Counted from the first letter of the stretch, positions 53,350-62,184 are shown. The stretch is DNA of 64,000 bases from Polynucleobacter sp. JS-Safj-400b-B2 (GCF_018881975.1 NZ_JACVPJ010000008.1:48673-112672); one strand, 5' to 3'. Notes: generated by a model from the letters alone, not told the origin. Made by a program: numbers and translations.

Positions 53350-54321
53350 TTATTCCGGCTTTATACCAGCGCTTTTAATGATCTTACCCCAGCGTACAGA
53401 TTCCTTCTTTTGAAATGCCCCAAATGCCTCAGGAGTCATTGCGTAGTACTTTGCTCCCTCTGACTCAAGCTTCTTTTGTACTGCTGGCTGCTGCATAATT
53501 TTGCCGACCTCATCATGCAACTTTTTAACAATAGCTGGCGGTGTACCTACCGGCGCAAATAGGCCAATCCAATTCTTCACATCAAATCCCGGTAAGGTTT
53601 CGCTAATACTGGGTAAATCTGGCATAGATGGATCCCTACTTGCGCCAGTTACTGCTAGACCTCGCAACTTATCGCTTTTTACATAAGGAAGAATGGTGGG
53701 CATTGTTGCAAACATCACTTGAGTTTGTCCGCCAATCAAATCCGTAATGGCAAGGGCGTTACCTTTGTATGGAATGTGCGTCATGTCTACTTTTGCAGTC
53801 ATTACAAATAATTCGCCCGCTAAGTGGCTAGCAGTACCAATACCACCGGAACCATAGGAGACCTTTCCAGGGTTGGCCTTTAAATAGGCAATTAACTCAG
53901 GTACATTTTTTACCGGCAGATTTGGATTGACTGCTAACAAACCTTCAGCATCCAGCACAAAGACCACTGGTACAAAATCTTTTAGTGGGTCATAGGGCAT
54001 GCTCTTCACTAAATAGGGATTGACCGCATGCGTTCCAATACTACCCATAATTAAGGTGTAACCGTCTGCTGGGGATTTGGCAACAAAGTCTGCGCCAATG
54101 TTTCCACCACCACCAGTTTTGTTTTCCACAATCACTGGCTGGCCAAAAGCCTCGCTTAATCCCTGCGCAATGATTCTGGAAAATCCATCTGCAATACCAC
54201 CAGTAGCGAATGGAGAAATAATTTTGATTTGTCGATTAGGGTATGTACCAGTTTGAGCATTTGCAATATGGCAAGCCAATAACCCAAGCAGCACACTCAA
54301 TGTGAAAACAATTTTTTTCAT
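53350..54321 (-). CDS. Bug family TTT substrate-binding protein
   Basis: The 323-residue protein has a signal peptide (IVFTLSVLLGLLACHIANAQ) and motifs QIKIISPFATGGIADGFSR, VENKTGGGGNIGADF, SPADGYTLIM and HIPYKGNALAITDLIGGQ. It belongs to a minus-strand run, 7 bp after the signal-less binding protein. TctA/TctB genes are absent nearby. Confidence 0.91.
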   Translation of the reverse strand: MKKIVFTLSVLLGLLACHIANAQTGTYPNRQIKIISPFATGGIADGFSRIIAQGLSEAFGQPVIVENKTGGGGNIGADFVAKSPADGYTLIMGSIGTHAVNPYLVKSMPYDPLKDFVPVVFVLDAEGLLAVNPNLPVKNVPELIAYLKANPGKVSYGSGGIGTASHLAGELFVMTAKVDMTHIPYKGNALAITDLIGGQTQVMFATMPTILPYVKSDKLRGLAVTGASRDPSMPDLPSISETLPGFDVKNWIGLFAPVGTPPAIVKKLHDEVGKIMQQPAVQKKLESEGAKYYAMTPEAFGAFQKKESVRWGKIIKSAGIKPE

Positions 54322-54328
54322 ATTATTT

Positions 54329-55075
54329 TTATAAAGAATTTTGATTTATGGGTGCAGCAGCTAAACCTTGTAATTGATACTGTCGAATCAAATCAGCCAC
54401 TAAACCGCTGCGAATAAATTCTTCAACACAAGTACTTAAAAATGTGATTGCCTCTAGATTAGATTTCTTGGTAGCAATTGCCTGCTGAATACCAGTGAAC
54501 TGACCTTCTAATATCCGTAAGCCCGGATGTTTTTTAGCAAAAGCAACTAAGCCTGTCTTAAGCCCAGCTAGCGCATCTAAACGCTCACTCAGAAAAAGTT
54601 CATTGCTTGCCTGGAGACTATCCGCATGAACGAGAGTGCCATGCTTTAGATTACGCTGTAACCAGTGATCGTATGCACTCTTAAAGAAAGATGCGATTCG
54701 AACACCCGGTTGATCTACTTGGAAAATATCTTGAATTGGTGAATCATCGGAAACTAAGTAAGTCGCCTCCAACTCTACATAAGCGGGGGTAAAGGTGACT
54801 TTTTCAGCGCGCGCCGGATCAGAACCTACCAAAACAATTCCGCATCTTCCACTAGCAGCAGCCTCCACTACTTCTTCCTGGGATTCATAACCCGTCAGTT
54901 CGAGCGGAACTTCCAATCGCTTTGCTACTGCACGACAAATGTCTGGCGCTATACCGGTAGGCTCTCCTGCAGAGGTGCGGCCAGTAACCAATAAAAAATT
55001 ACCTAGATAAACCGCAGCAGAAAGAACGCCGTGAGGGGCAAGCTGCGCCCTCACTTCGGTAGAAATTGAACTCAA
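54329..55075 (-). CDS. Solute-binding (PBP2, SBP_bac_3-like) protein without signal peptide
   Basis: The 248-residue protein follows the amino-acid-type binding fold: GVLSAAVYLGNFLLVTG at the start, GIAPDICRAVAKRLEVPLELTGYESQEEVVEAAASG, then FTPAYVELEATYLV, and the second lobe with RIASFFKSAYDHWLQRNL. No signal peptide or lipobox is present, and the start (TTG 55075) is well supported by GGAGA. The protein is therefore predicted to stay in the cytosol, unusual for this family. It lies between a Bug gene and a metallo-hydrolase gene on one strand. It may be a cytosolic sensor or an enzyme like cyclohexadienyl dehydratase. Confidence 0.8.
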   Translation of the reverse strand: MSSISTEVRAQLAPHGVLSAAVYLGNFLLVTGRTSAGEPTGIAPDICRAVAKRLEVPLELTGYESQEEVVEAAASGRCGIVLVGSDPARAEKVTFTPAYVELEATYLVSDDSPIQDIFQVDQPGVRIASFFKSAYDHWLQRNLKHGTLVHADSLQASNELFLSERLDALAGLKTGLVAFAKKHPGLRILEGQFTGIQQAIATKKSNLEAITFLSTCVEEFIRSGLVADLIRQYQLQGLAAAPINQNSL

Positions 55076-55108
55076 AAGAATCTCCGTAATTTAAAAGGTG
55101 GTAACTAG

Positions 55109-55963
55109 TTAGAACTGAACAGTTTCGCCTTCAGTCATTGGAATGATTTTGATATTGCTACCCTTCATAGCCGCCTGAAACTCAGCCAATGTTCCCTTGG
55201 TCATCGGATTGGAGTTGTAGTGCATCGGTATGACCATCTTAGGCTTAACCCAAGTGCGCAAAGCAAATGCAGCATCGTCTGGTGCCATCGTGAAATTTCC
55301 TCCGATTGGAATCATGACTAAGTCCGGCTTGTAATGCTCGCTAATAAATTTCATATCGCTAAATAAGCCGGTATCACCCATATGCCAAATTTTGAATCCA
55401 TTTTCCAACTCGATGATGTAGCCCACTGGCTCTCCAGCAGGATGAGATTCCATCTTGTCTGTTGCAGGATTTTTCCAAACTAATAGGGATGAATGCTCAG
55501 CTTGTACCGCAGTTACCTTAATCCCAGGAGCAGGTGTAACACGACCTGTCTTATTAAAGCGATGACCTAAGTCTGCTGGCAGCACCCCTAAAGTAGTTAG
55601 GGGTGTGATCATATCTGCGGGACCATAAAGCTTGATATTGTTCATCTTAGCCAAAGCCGGAGCATCACCAATGTGATCAACGTGCGCATGAGTCACAAGC
55701 AGCACATCAATCGGACCAATCGCAGCTAAATCAGTCTTATACATCGGTGGGGTCTTAGGGCCACCAGTAATCCAGGGATCAATCAAAATCATTTTGCCCT
55801 GAGGAGTTTTGATACGAAAACCTGCTTGCCCTAGCCACAGCGCCTCTGTTTTGCCTTGAGCTCCAGCAGGTGCGGCATTTTGCGCACTACTGATTGTCGA
55901 TGCTGAGGCTAGAACTGCTGCAAGCAATAGGCCCAAGCCACCCTTAGTTAAAAAGCCCTTCAT
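55109..55963 (-). CDS. Secreted metallo-beta-lactamase-fold hydrolase (UlaG/UPF0173-like)
   Basis: The 284-residue protein has a signal peptide (GLGLLLAAVLASASTISSAQ), which is uncommon for this group. The metal motif is THAHVDHIGD at about 93-102, followed by HMGDTGLFSDM and PMHYNSNP with the late His. The substrate could be a lactone or phosphodiester. AGGAGA precedes the ATG. It is the first gene of a minus-strand run. Confidence 0.88.
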   Translation of the reverse strand: MKGFLTKGGLGLLLAAVLASASTISSAQNAAPAGAQGKTEALWLGQAGFRIKTPQGKMILIDPWITGGPKTPPMYKTDLAAIGPIDVLLVTHAHVDHIGDAPALAKMNNIKLYGPADMITPLTTLGVLPADLGHRFNKTGRVTPAPGIKVTAVQAEHSSLLVWKNPATDKMESHPAGEPVGYIIELENGFKIWHMGDTGLFSDMKFISEHYKPDLVMIPIGGNFTMAPDDAAFALRTWVKPKMVIPMHYNSNPMTKGTLAEFQAAMKGSNIKIIPMTEGETVQF

Positions 55964-56054
55964 TGGAACGTCTCCTCGTTATCGTAATAATCAAGAAACT
56001 ATAGACCAAATTAGCTGTTTAGGCTTATGACGCAATGCGTCATTTAGTGAGCGA

Positions 56055-56465
56055 CTACTTCCAAAATAGGGAAATCTTTTGTGGAGAGTCCGCACTAATA
56101 GAAAGTGCTCGCTTTTGGACTACCCCTTGGTATGTTGCCTCAATTGCATAATCACCAGGCACTAAGTTAATTAGCATATAAGGACCGTCTGCTTGAGCCT
56201 CAAAAATAGCCTGCTTTTTTGAGTTGGTGATTTTGATGGATGCTCCAAATATCCAAACGCCTCTGCCATTTTCAATTTGAGACATTTCCAATAACAAAGG
56301 CCACTGCTTTGCTTGGGCAAGAATGGCAACAGTCTCACCCTCACCTACGCCACCAGTGACATAAGAAATCCCTTGTGAATATTGCGTCTCTGGAATTTGC
56401 GCCAAAGCCCAAGAGCTCATCAAAATTAGATGAGTGGAGATAATTATTTTAAGTAGTGTTTTCAT
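56055..56465 (-). CDS. Secreted hypothetical protein (carboxypeptidase-regulatory-like)
   Basis: The 136-residue protein, taken from ATG 56465 rather than 56519, begins with a signal peptide (LKIIISTHLILMSSWALAQ). The mature part looks like a small beta-sandwich: YVTGGVGEGETVAILAQ, then AIFEAQADGPYMLINLVPGDYAIEATYQGV. The end resembles carboxypeptidase regulatory-like (CarboxypepD_reg) folds. Function is unknown. The gene is isolated between a spacer and the terminator at 56499. Confidence 0.65.
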   Translation of the reverse strand: MKTLLKIIISTHLILMSSWALAQIPETQYSQGISYVTGGVGEGETVAILAQAKQWPLLLEMSQIENGRGVWIFGASIKITNSKKQAIFEAQADGPYMLINLVPGDYAIEATYQGVVQKRALSISADSPQKISLFWK

Positions 56466-56498
56466 ATCTTCATAGTACGACTGATTGAGATATAAAAA

Positions 56499-56527
56499 AA
56501 GCCCCGTTGCAAAAAACAACAGGGCTT
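56499..56527 (-). terminator. Terminator after the quinone oxidoreductase gene
   Basis: A stem AAGCCC plus GTTG/CAAC plus GGGCTT, broken by one mismatch, with a 7-nt loop. The minus strand continues in TTTTTTT. It follows the stop codon at 56550. Confidence 0.85.
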
Positions 56528-56549
56528 GTGTGCGCTAGAACACTTAAGC

Positions 56550-57530
56550 TTAGGGCGTCATCACAATAGCGCCGGAAACTTTTCTTCCTTCGGCAGCACG
56601 ATGCGCATCCGCAGCCTGCTCCAAAGAAAACTTAGCACCGATTTGTACTTTGACTTGACCTTTAGCAATTGCATCAAATACTGCCTTGGCATTTTCTTTT
56701 AATAAAGCTGGAGTTGCGTTATGCGGAAAGACAGATGGTCTTGTCAAAAACAGGCAGCCCTTCTTGTTGAGAATTTCTGGCTGAATTTCAGGCGCCGGTC
56801 CAGAAGCAGCTCCAAACAAAGCAACTGTACCGAATGGAGCAGTGCAATCCAACGATCCCAAGAAAGTAGTTTTAGCTACTGAGTCATAAACTACATTAGC
56901 TTTTTTACCGCCAGTGGCCTTAAGCACATCCTCAACCCAAGTTGGTTGGGAATAATCCACTACCGCATCACAACCCGCCTCTTTAGCCGCTGCGAATTTT
57001 GCAGGTGCCCCCACGGTACCAACAACAAACGCACCTAATGCTTTTGCCCAGCCAGCCAAAATTTGACCAACACCACCGGCAGCAGCGTGCACTAGAACGA
57101 TATCGCCTGCTTTTACTTTATAAGTCTTTTGCACCAGATATTGCGCAGTCATTGCCTTAAAGAAAACAGCTGCAGCTACTTCATCAGAAATATTGCTCGG
57201 TATCTGAACCAATTTGTCAGCCGCTACGTTTCGCGCACTTGCATATGCACCAATACCGGCATTCATATATACAACGTGATCGCCAACCTTAAAGTCAGTA
57301 ACGCCTTCTCCTACATGCTCAACAACACCAGCAGCTTCGTGACCTAGGCCAGTAGGCATCTCTAATGGATAAACGCCAGAGCGCTGATATACGTCAATGA
57401 AATTAAATCCGATAGCAGTTTGACGAATCTGCACCTCACCTTTTGCTGGTGGGGGCAACTCTTTATCAATTACCTTGATTACGTCTGCACTGCCTAATTC
57501 AGAAAGACTAACTACTCGCGCTTTTGTCAC
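56550..57530 (-). CDS. NADPH:quinone oxidoreductase, zinc-independent MDR
   Basis: The 326-residue QOR-type enzyme has GFNFIDVYQRSGVYPLEMPTGLGHEAAGVVEHVG near the N-terminus and the NADPH motif AAAGGVGQILAGWAKALGA. Structural zinc cysteines are absent, as in quinone reductases. Start is GTG 57530, with AGGTGA five bases upstream. It reduces quinones or enals to limit oxidative damage. Confidence 0.93.
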   Translation of the reverse strand: MTKARVVSLSELGSADVIKVIDKELPPPAKGEVQIRQTAIGFNFIDVYQRSGVYPLEMPTGLGHEAAGVVEHVGEGVTDFKVGDHVVYMNAGIGAYASARNVAADKLVQIPSNISDEVAAAVFFKAMTAQYLVQKTYKVKAGDIVLVHAAAGGVGQILAGWAKALGAFVVGTVGAPAKFAAAKEAGCDAVVDYSQPTWVEDVLKATGGKKANVVYDSVAKTTFLGSLDCTAPFGTVALFGAASGPAPEIQPEILNKKGCLFLTRPSVFPHNATPALLKENAKAVFDAIAKGQVKVQIGAKFSLEQAADAHRAAEGRKVSGAIVMTP

Positions 57531-57561
57531 ATGTCACCTATATATTTTTTATAAAAAATCA

Positions 57562-58005
57562 TCATACAGTAAGGGCGTTAGAAGACTCTTCTTCAATTAC
57601 CGCCCAAGTACTATCGCCTAACTTCTTAACCGCCATTGAATATGTCCACCCGTCTGGAATCCCACAACTCCACCCACTTGGGCCATTCTGAATGAGTACG
57701 TTGACGCTATTTCTGCTGTCGTAGTACAGGTGATAAATTTTTCCATGGATGGGATTAAAACCAAATTTAGCGCTATGTACCATTTCAGTGGCGTCCAGCC
57801 TTGCTTGCAAGGCTTTGGCTTGTTTCATCAAGACTTCAGCCTGCTCCATAATGCGGTCATACTCCAGCTTCGCATTCTGGCGCGCTACATTGACAGCCTT
57901 ATCTTTTTCTTCGGTGACCTTAATGGGCGCAAATACAGGAGCACCCACTTCCATTGGATATTCAATCCCTGCGTGACGCGCTGGATCGGTATCTTCGATT
58001 CTCAT
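57562..58005 (-). CDS. DUF2452-like protein
   Basis: The 147-residue protein has a helical stretch (about 30-75, NVARQNAKLEYDRIMEQAEVLMKQAKALQARL) followed by GFNPIHGKIYHLYYDSRNSVNVLI, the pattern of the DUF2452 family. No signal peptide is present and the function is unknown. It lies between the quinone reductase and sodC genes on the same strand. Confidence 0.72.
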   Translation of the reverse strand: MRIEDTDPARHAGIEYPMEVGAPVFAPIKVTEEKDKAVNVARQNAKLEYDRIMEQAEVLMKQAKALQARLDATEMVHSAKFGFNPIHGKIYHLYYDSRNSVNVLIQNGPSGWSCGIPDGWTYSMAVKKLGDSTWAVIEEESSNALTV

Positions 58006-58047
58006 GAAATGCCCTGTATCTCTTTTAATGTATTTAAATAAACTCGA

Positions 58048-58581
58048 CTACTTAATCAAACCACAAGCAATGCGTGGTCCAGAATTTCCAGCAGGTTGAG
58101 ACTTGTAATCATCTGGATCGCGATGCACTACAACTGAGCGGCCTACAATACCAGTTGGTCCAGTATTTACAGCAAAGCCATGTAGTTTAGCTGTGTAAGT
58201 TGCGTTACCACTCGCGTCTGATTTAATGTTTGGCATATCACCTGCATGATTCATGCCACTGTCTGGCATGCCATGTGCTTTTGTCTCAGGATTAAAGTGA
58301 CCACCTGCACTCATTGCATCTGGAGCAGAGCAATCGCCCTTCTCATGCACATGAAATCCTTGCTCTGCATTTGGCTTCAAACCAGAAAACTTACCATTGA
58401 TAAGAACATCATTGCCTTGCCAGGTGAAAGTCACTTCACCCTTGGCCTGCGATCCTGATCTTGAATCTAGGCTTGCGCTGGCTTTTTGCCCTGTGCCCTG
58501 TTCCATCGATTGACAGGCTACTAAAGATAAGACTCCAAACGCAGATAGAGCAATCGAAACTTGCTTTAATTTCATATTCAT
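58048..58581 (-). CDS. sodC: Cu-Zn superoxide dismutase, lipoprotein
   Basis: The 177-residue periplasmic enzyme has a lipobox signal (GVLSLVACQS). Metal ligands are all visible: GFHVHEKGDC, GGHFNP, the Zn-loop HGMPDSGMNHAGDMPN, and VVVHRDPDDYKS; the catalytic Arg is in GPRIACG. AAGGAG 6-7 nt before the first ATG fixes the start. It detoxifies superoxide in the periplasm. Confidence 0.95.
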   Translation of the reverse strand: MNMKLKQVSIALSAFGVLSLVACQSMEQGTGQKASASLDSRSGSQAKGEVTFTWQGNDVLINGKFSGLKPNAEQGFHVHEKGDCSAPDAMSAGGHFNPETKAHGMPDSGMNHAGDMPNIKSDASGNATYTAKLHGFAVNTGPTGIVGRSVVVHRDPDDYKSQPAGNSGPRIACGLIK

Positions 58582-58651
58582 TTAAATCTCCTTGGATTGG
58601 GCGCTCAGCGACGCCTTCCAAGAAAGTGTGACACAAATCTAGCCCTTTTGC

Positions 58652-59200
58652 TTAACGCTTATAGAAGCTCAGGGTGACCTCACCAAGCTCAATGCCAAAC
58701 TTACTCATCTTGGCCTTGTTTAGCATTACTTTAGGGGTAATAAGGTACATCCAATCGTTAAATTGCACGTTATAAATGGTTCCATCTACTGGCAAGGCAA
58801 GGGTGTAGGTCCAATTCAGGGCATTTCCAGCCAATTGGCCCTGGGCATCTCCCACTACATCATCTGCCCTGCCAATGAAATTACCCGGGGACTGCTCAGT
58901 CAAAGTCCAAATGCGTTTTTGCTTTGTGCCATCCGAGTACTCAAAGCTTTCATCTAAGGTACCCACCTTCTTGCCATCAACCATAGTCCAATTAGATTTA
59001 ATTAATACAGTAAAACGCTTCTTCACCTCACCACTACGATCTGTAAAGATGCCATAGGCATCAATCGTTCCTGAAAAATATTCACTTAAGTCTAGAGCAG
59101 GATTCTCGGAAGCATATTGAGAAACTTGCGGTGTAGAGCAAGAGGCCAAAAATAGGCTGCACAAGGCCAACAAGATAATTCGGATAAAAAGTGATTTCAT
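58652..59200 (-). CDS. DUF3833 family lipoprotein
   Basis: The 182-residue protein has a lipobox (LFLASCSTP) and the family core LDLSEYFSGTIDAYGIFTDRSGEVKKRFTV, with GRADDVVGDAQGQLAGNALNWTYTL in the middle. The family is uncharacterised, probably beta-barrel-like (lipocalin-type). It is followed upstream by the chalcone-isomerase-like gene, 3 bp between stop and start, and both may act on membrane lipids. Confidence 0.87.
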   Translation of the reverse strand: MKSLFIRIILLALCSLFLASCSTPQVSQYASENPALDLSEYFSGTIDAYGIFTDRSGEVKKRFTVLIKSNWTMVDGKKVGTLDESFEYSDGTKQKRIWTLTEQSPGNFIGRADDVVGDAQGQLAGNALNWTYTLALPVDGTIYNVQFNDWMYLITPKVMLNKAKMSKFGIELGEVTLSFYKR

Positions 59201-59203
59201 AGA

Positions 59204-59752
59204 TTAGCAAGCCTCAGTAAAAAGTGGTGGCGGACAAGATTGTCCAAGTAGATCGGTGCGAAGCTTTGGTGCACTTGTTTTGGGGTCAAGCCAGATCCCA
59301 AAAAATGCTTTCGAAAAATCAGTGCCTGGTATTTGCGCAATTTGCTTACCATCGTGATAAAAGATTGTTCCTTGTTTAGGAGAATAGACAGCAGTCAAAG
59401 TATGTCCTGACTCTACATTCGGCAAGAAAGCGGTTAACTCTCTACCCCACTGTGCTGCCTGAGCATCCGTAATACCAATGCGCTTCATCTCTTCCACACT
59501 GCGATTAGCAATCGAGACTCCAGAAAAAGATTTTTGATAGCGCATGTCTAGCGCAAATTCCGGGGAGGCTAGTGAACCCACTCGATAAAAGGAGGCGTCA
59601 TATATATGCAGACCCCACCAAGTCAGTCGTCCACTACCCTGAAGTTTTGCGGAGCTTAAATAGGGTGGCAGTTCCTGTGGATCAAGGGCAAAGCTAGCTG
59701 GCGCTAATGCGCTAAATAAAGCGACGATTAAAAACAATCGAATCATCTTCAT
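59204..59752 (-). CDS. Chalcone isomerase-like periplasmic protein
   Basis: The 182-residue protein has a signal peptide (FLIVALFSALAPASFA) and the bacterial chalcone-isomerase-like fold, seen in LQGSGRLTWWGLHIYDASFYRVG and FSGVSIANRSVEEMKRIG. Members are fatty-acid-binding-like proteins rather than flavonoid enzymes. The stop and start codons overlap by four bases with the DCC gene upstream. Confidence 0.85.
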   Translation of the reverse strand: MKMIRLFLIVALFSALAPASFALDPQELPPYLSSAKLQGSGRLTWWGLHIYDASFYRVGSLASPEFALDMRYQKSFSGVSIANRSVEEMKRIGITDAQAAQWGRELTAFLPNVESGHTLTAVYSPKQGTIFYHDGKQIAQIPGTDFSKAFFGIWLDPKTSAPKLRTDLLGQSCPPPLFTEAC

Positions 59753-60153
59753 AGCGATGTTGATTTTGATTTCACCAAACGCAATGCTGCTGGTCCCAAA
59801 AGACTAGAAATAGCATGTCTATTCTTAGCAAAAAATAGGTAACCCAACTTCAAAAATGGTTGCAGGGCTTTTCTGGAAAAAAGCCAGGCAAGGCGGGGCA
59901 AATTGGCCCTACGATAAGCCTCGGGAAATACTGAAACGCCGTGAATTAATTTACCGCTAGCAAACTGCCCATACATTGCAGCCAATGCAGCCTCACAGGA
60001 GACACCAACTTTCTGTGGGTCAAACTGCTCTGAATTAATATCGACAAAGTCCAAAAGATTGGCTTGATTTCGCCCAGATAGAAACAGAATCTCCGCCTGG
60101 CATAAAGGACAAGCGCCATCGTAAAACAAAGTAAGTTTTTCTAACTGAGTCAT
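59749..60153 (-). CDS. DCC family thiol-disulfide oxidoreductase-like protein
   Basis: The 134-residue protein carries the DCC signature LFYDGACPLCQAE with Cys15 and Cys18 (CxxC), then VDINSEQF and MYGQFASGKLIHGVSVFPEAYRR. Function is unknown but a thioredoxin-like fold is expected. It is the first gene of a three-gene run with the chalcone-isomerase-like and DUF3833 genes. Confidence 0.88.
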   Translation of the reverse strand: MTQLEKLTLFYDGACPLCQAEILFLSGRNQANLLDFVDINSEQFDPQKVGVSCEAALAAMYGQFASGKLIHGVSVFPEAYRRANLPRLAWLFSRKALQPFLKLGYLFFAKNRHAISSLLGPAALRLVKSKSTSL

Positions 60154-60213
60154 TGTTCAGCAAGTTTACGGCTTATTCAATAAACTGGCTGACACATTCA
60201 TTTTAAGGTTGCT

Positions 60214-60588
60214 ATGCAAAAAGAGATCGCGTTAAATGTATTTGGGGAACCACTCATTCCCTGTTCTTTTGATCCTTTAACGGGGTTTTTTAGGGATGGT
60301 TGTTGCAAAACTAATGATGAGGATGTTGGTAGCCATTTAGTGTGCGCCATTGTCACAAATGAGTTTTTACAATTTAGCCTTCAAAAAGGCAATGACTTAA
60401 TTACCCCACGACCAGAGTATCAGTTTCCAGGATTGGTTGCGGGAGATCAGTGGTGCTTATGCATCAATCGCTGGGTAGAGGCATTCAATGCCCATTGCGC
60501 CCCATTGATCAAGCTCGAAAGCACCCATATTAAGGCACTAGAAACAGTCTCCTTGGATACCTTAAAGGAATATGCGAGAGAAGTCTGA
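60214..60588 (+). CDS. DUF2237 family protein
   Basis: The 124-residue protein has NVFGEPLIPCSFDPLTGFFRDGCC, then HLVCAIVTNEFLQFS, and DQWCLCINRWVEAF, the full set of family blocks. Conserved cysteines (the CC pair and CLC) suggest a metal or redox role, not shown. It is divergent from the DCC gene. Its stop codon lies in the 11-bp tandem repeat leading to the HDAC-like gene. Confidence 0.9.
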   Translation: MQKEIALNVFGEPLIPCSFDPLTGFFRDGCCKTNDEDVGSHLVCAIVTNEFLQFSLQKGNDLITPRPEYQFPGLVAGDQWCLCINRWVEAFNAHCAPLIKLESTHIKALETVSLDTLKEYAREV

Positions 60589-60621
60589 CAGAAGCGTGAC
60601 AGAAGCGTGAGAGAAGCATGA
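60579..60621 (+). repeat. Four tandem 11-bp units spanning a stop and a start codon
   Basis: AGAAGTCTGAC (60579), AGAAGCGTGAC (60590), AGAAGCGTGAG (60601) and the partial AGAAGCATGA (60612) run together. The DUF2237 stop TGA is in the first unit and the ATG of the HDAC-like gene is in the last. Each unit offers an AGAAG ribosome-site-like motif, so repeat number could tune translation coupling. Confidence 0.85.
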
Positions 60622-61517
60622 AGGCCTTTTACACAGATCATTTTGTCTTACCTCTTCCGGCGGGACATCGCTTCCCAATGGAGAAATACTCTCGCCTACG
60701 AGATTTGGTCAATACACAAGCAAATATAGAGCTCATGGAGGCGCCGCCTGCAACAGACACCCAAATCCTATATGCCCATGATCCAAGCTACCTGATTAAA
60801 GTCATTGAAGGCAAGCTATCCCCACTGGAGCAAAGAGAAATTGGATTTCCCTGGAGCGAGCAAATGGTAGAGCGTTCACGCCGCTCAGCTGGGGCCACAG
60901 TAGCTGCAGCTAAAACTGCTTTGCAAGAAGGTATAGCTGCCAATCTAGCTGGCGGCACTCATCACGCCTATCGAGATACCGGCAGTGGCTTTTGTGTCTT
61001 TAATGATTCAGCCATTGCTGCACGCACACTCCAAAAGGAAGTGAGCTCATCTCTTAAAATTGCTGTGATTGATTTGGATGTTCACCAAGGCAATGGCACA
61101 GCATCCATTCTGCAAAATGATGAATCTATTTTTACTCTGTCAATCCATGGCGAAAATAATTTCCCGTTTAAAAAAGAACAAAGTGATCTTGATTTGGGTC
61201 TTGCTGATGGCTGCAGCGATGAAGCCTACTTGCACTCCCTGAGAGAATGCCTAGATCAACTCGATACGCGCTTCAAGGCGAATTGCCTTATTTTCTTAGC
61301 TGGAGCAGACCCACATGAGGGCGATCGCCTTGGAAGGTTAAATGTAAGTACTGAGGGAATGCGCTTACGAGATGCAATGGTTTTTCAGTATGCGTTAGAT
61401 CGCCAGCTACCAGTGGCATTTTCAATGGCAGGCGGCTACGGCAAAGAAATTGAATCCACTGTGGAGATTCATTTTCAGACCATTAAAACCGCCCTGCAAT
61501 TTCAGAAGCAGTATTAG
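60618..61517 (+). CDS. Histone deacetylase/acetylpolyamine amidohydrolase family protein
   Basis: The 299-residue zinc hydrolase has His115-His116 in GGTHHAYRDTGSGFCVFND, Zn ligands Asp154 and His156 in VIDLDVHQGNG, a third ligand in LAGADPHEGD, and MAGGYGKE at the C-terminus. It removes acetyl groups from an amine, perhaps a polyamine or lysine. Its short length matches the single-domain bacterial class. It ends 13 bp from the convergent phasin gene. Confidence 0.9.
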   Translation: MKAFYTDHFVLPLPAGHRFPMEKYSRLRDLVNTQANIELMEAPPATDTQILYAHDPSYLIKVIEGKLSPLEQREIGFPWSEQMVERSRRSAGATVAAAKTALQEGIAANLAGGTHHAYRDTGSGFCVFNDSAIAARTLQKEVSSSLKIAVIDLDVHQGNGTASILQNDESIFTLSIHGENNFPFKKEQSDLDLGLADGCSDEAYLHSLRECLDQLDTRFKANCLIFLAGADPHEGDRLGRLNVSTEGMRLRDAMVFQYALDRQLPVAFSMAGGYGKEIESTVEIHFQTIKTALQFQKQY

Positions 61518-61530
61518 CAAACTTAAATCT

Positions 61531-62082
61531 TCAGCCCTTCTTTTTGGCCGCGCCTTTTGGGCTTGCAAGATTACCCATATTCTCTACACTCTTCTCGAAA
61601 TTGGTAAACGAGTCAGCCATTGCAGCACGGATCAATTCAAAATTTTGCAGCGCATTATTAAATGAGGTTTTAAACACAGATACATAAGCTTCGCTACCAA
61701 GCGGTGCATTATCTGTCGCATCATTTACAAAGTGAATTAAATCCGCCTTGGATTCTTGGATCATGGTTTCTGCAATATCAGCTAGCTCTTGGTTACCACT
61801 TTTCAGAACCTGAACTAATTGGTTGTGATATTGAGAAATTTCTTTAGCAGCATCTTGTAATACCTCAGCGTGCACATTCTCAAAAACAGAGCGAGGATCC
61901 TGAATTTTCATCAACTCTGATACCCGCGCTTGAATCATGCTGGCCAATTCCTGTGAAGCCTGCTGATTAATTTGTGCAATGGCCTGTGCACTTTCAATCG
62001 CCACACGCCCAGCAGCCTTAGTCGCATCTATAGCCCTTTGTTGCCCCGGCATTGCATTCATATCCAATGGTTTCTTGCTCAT
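61531..62082 (-). CDS. Phasin family protein
   Basis: The 183-residue helical protein has the phasin pattern: AINQQASQELASMIQARVSELMKIQDPRSVFE and NHQLVQVLKSGNQELADIAETM-like amphipathic helices (about 20-155), with a short basic C-terminal tail. Phasins coat polyhydroxyalkanoate granules. No PHA synthase is in the window, so its partner genes lie elsewhere. Confidence 0.87.
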   Translation of the reverse strand: MSKKPLDMNAMPGQQRAIDATKAAGRVAIESAQAIAQINQQASQELASMIQARVSELMKIQDPRSVFENVHAEVLQDAAKEISQYHNQLVQVLKSGNQELADIAETMIQESKADLIHFVNDATDNAPLGSEAYVSVFKTSFNNALQNFELIRAAMADSFTNFEKSVENMGNLASPKGAAKKKG

Positions 62083-62184
62083 ATCAGCCTTTCAAATAGG
62101 TAAAGTCATTTACCAATCTACTCTCGTTCAGCCTTGTTGCTATAGAGAAATACCAGTAGATGAGCCTTCTACCTAAAAAGAAAA

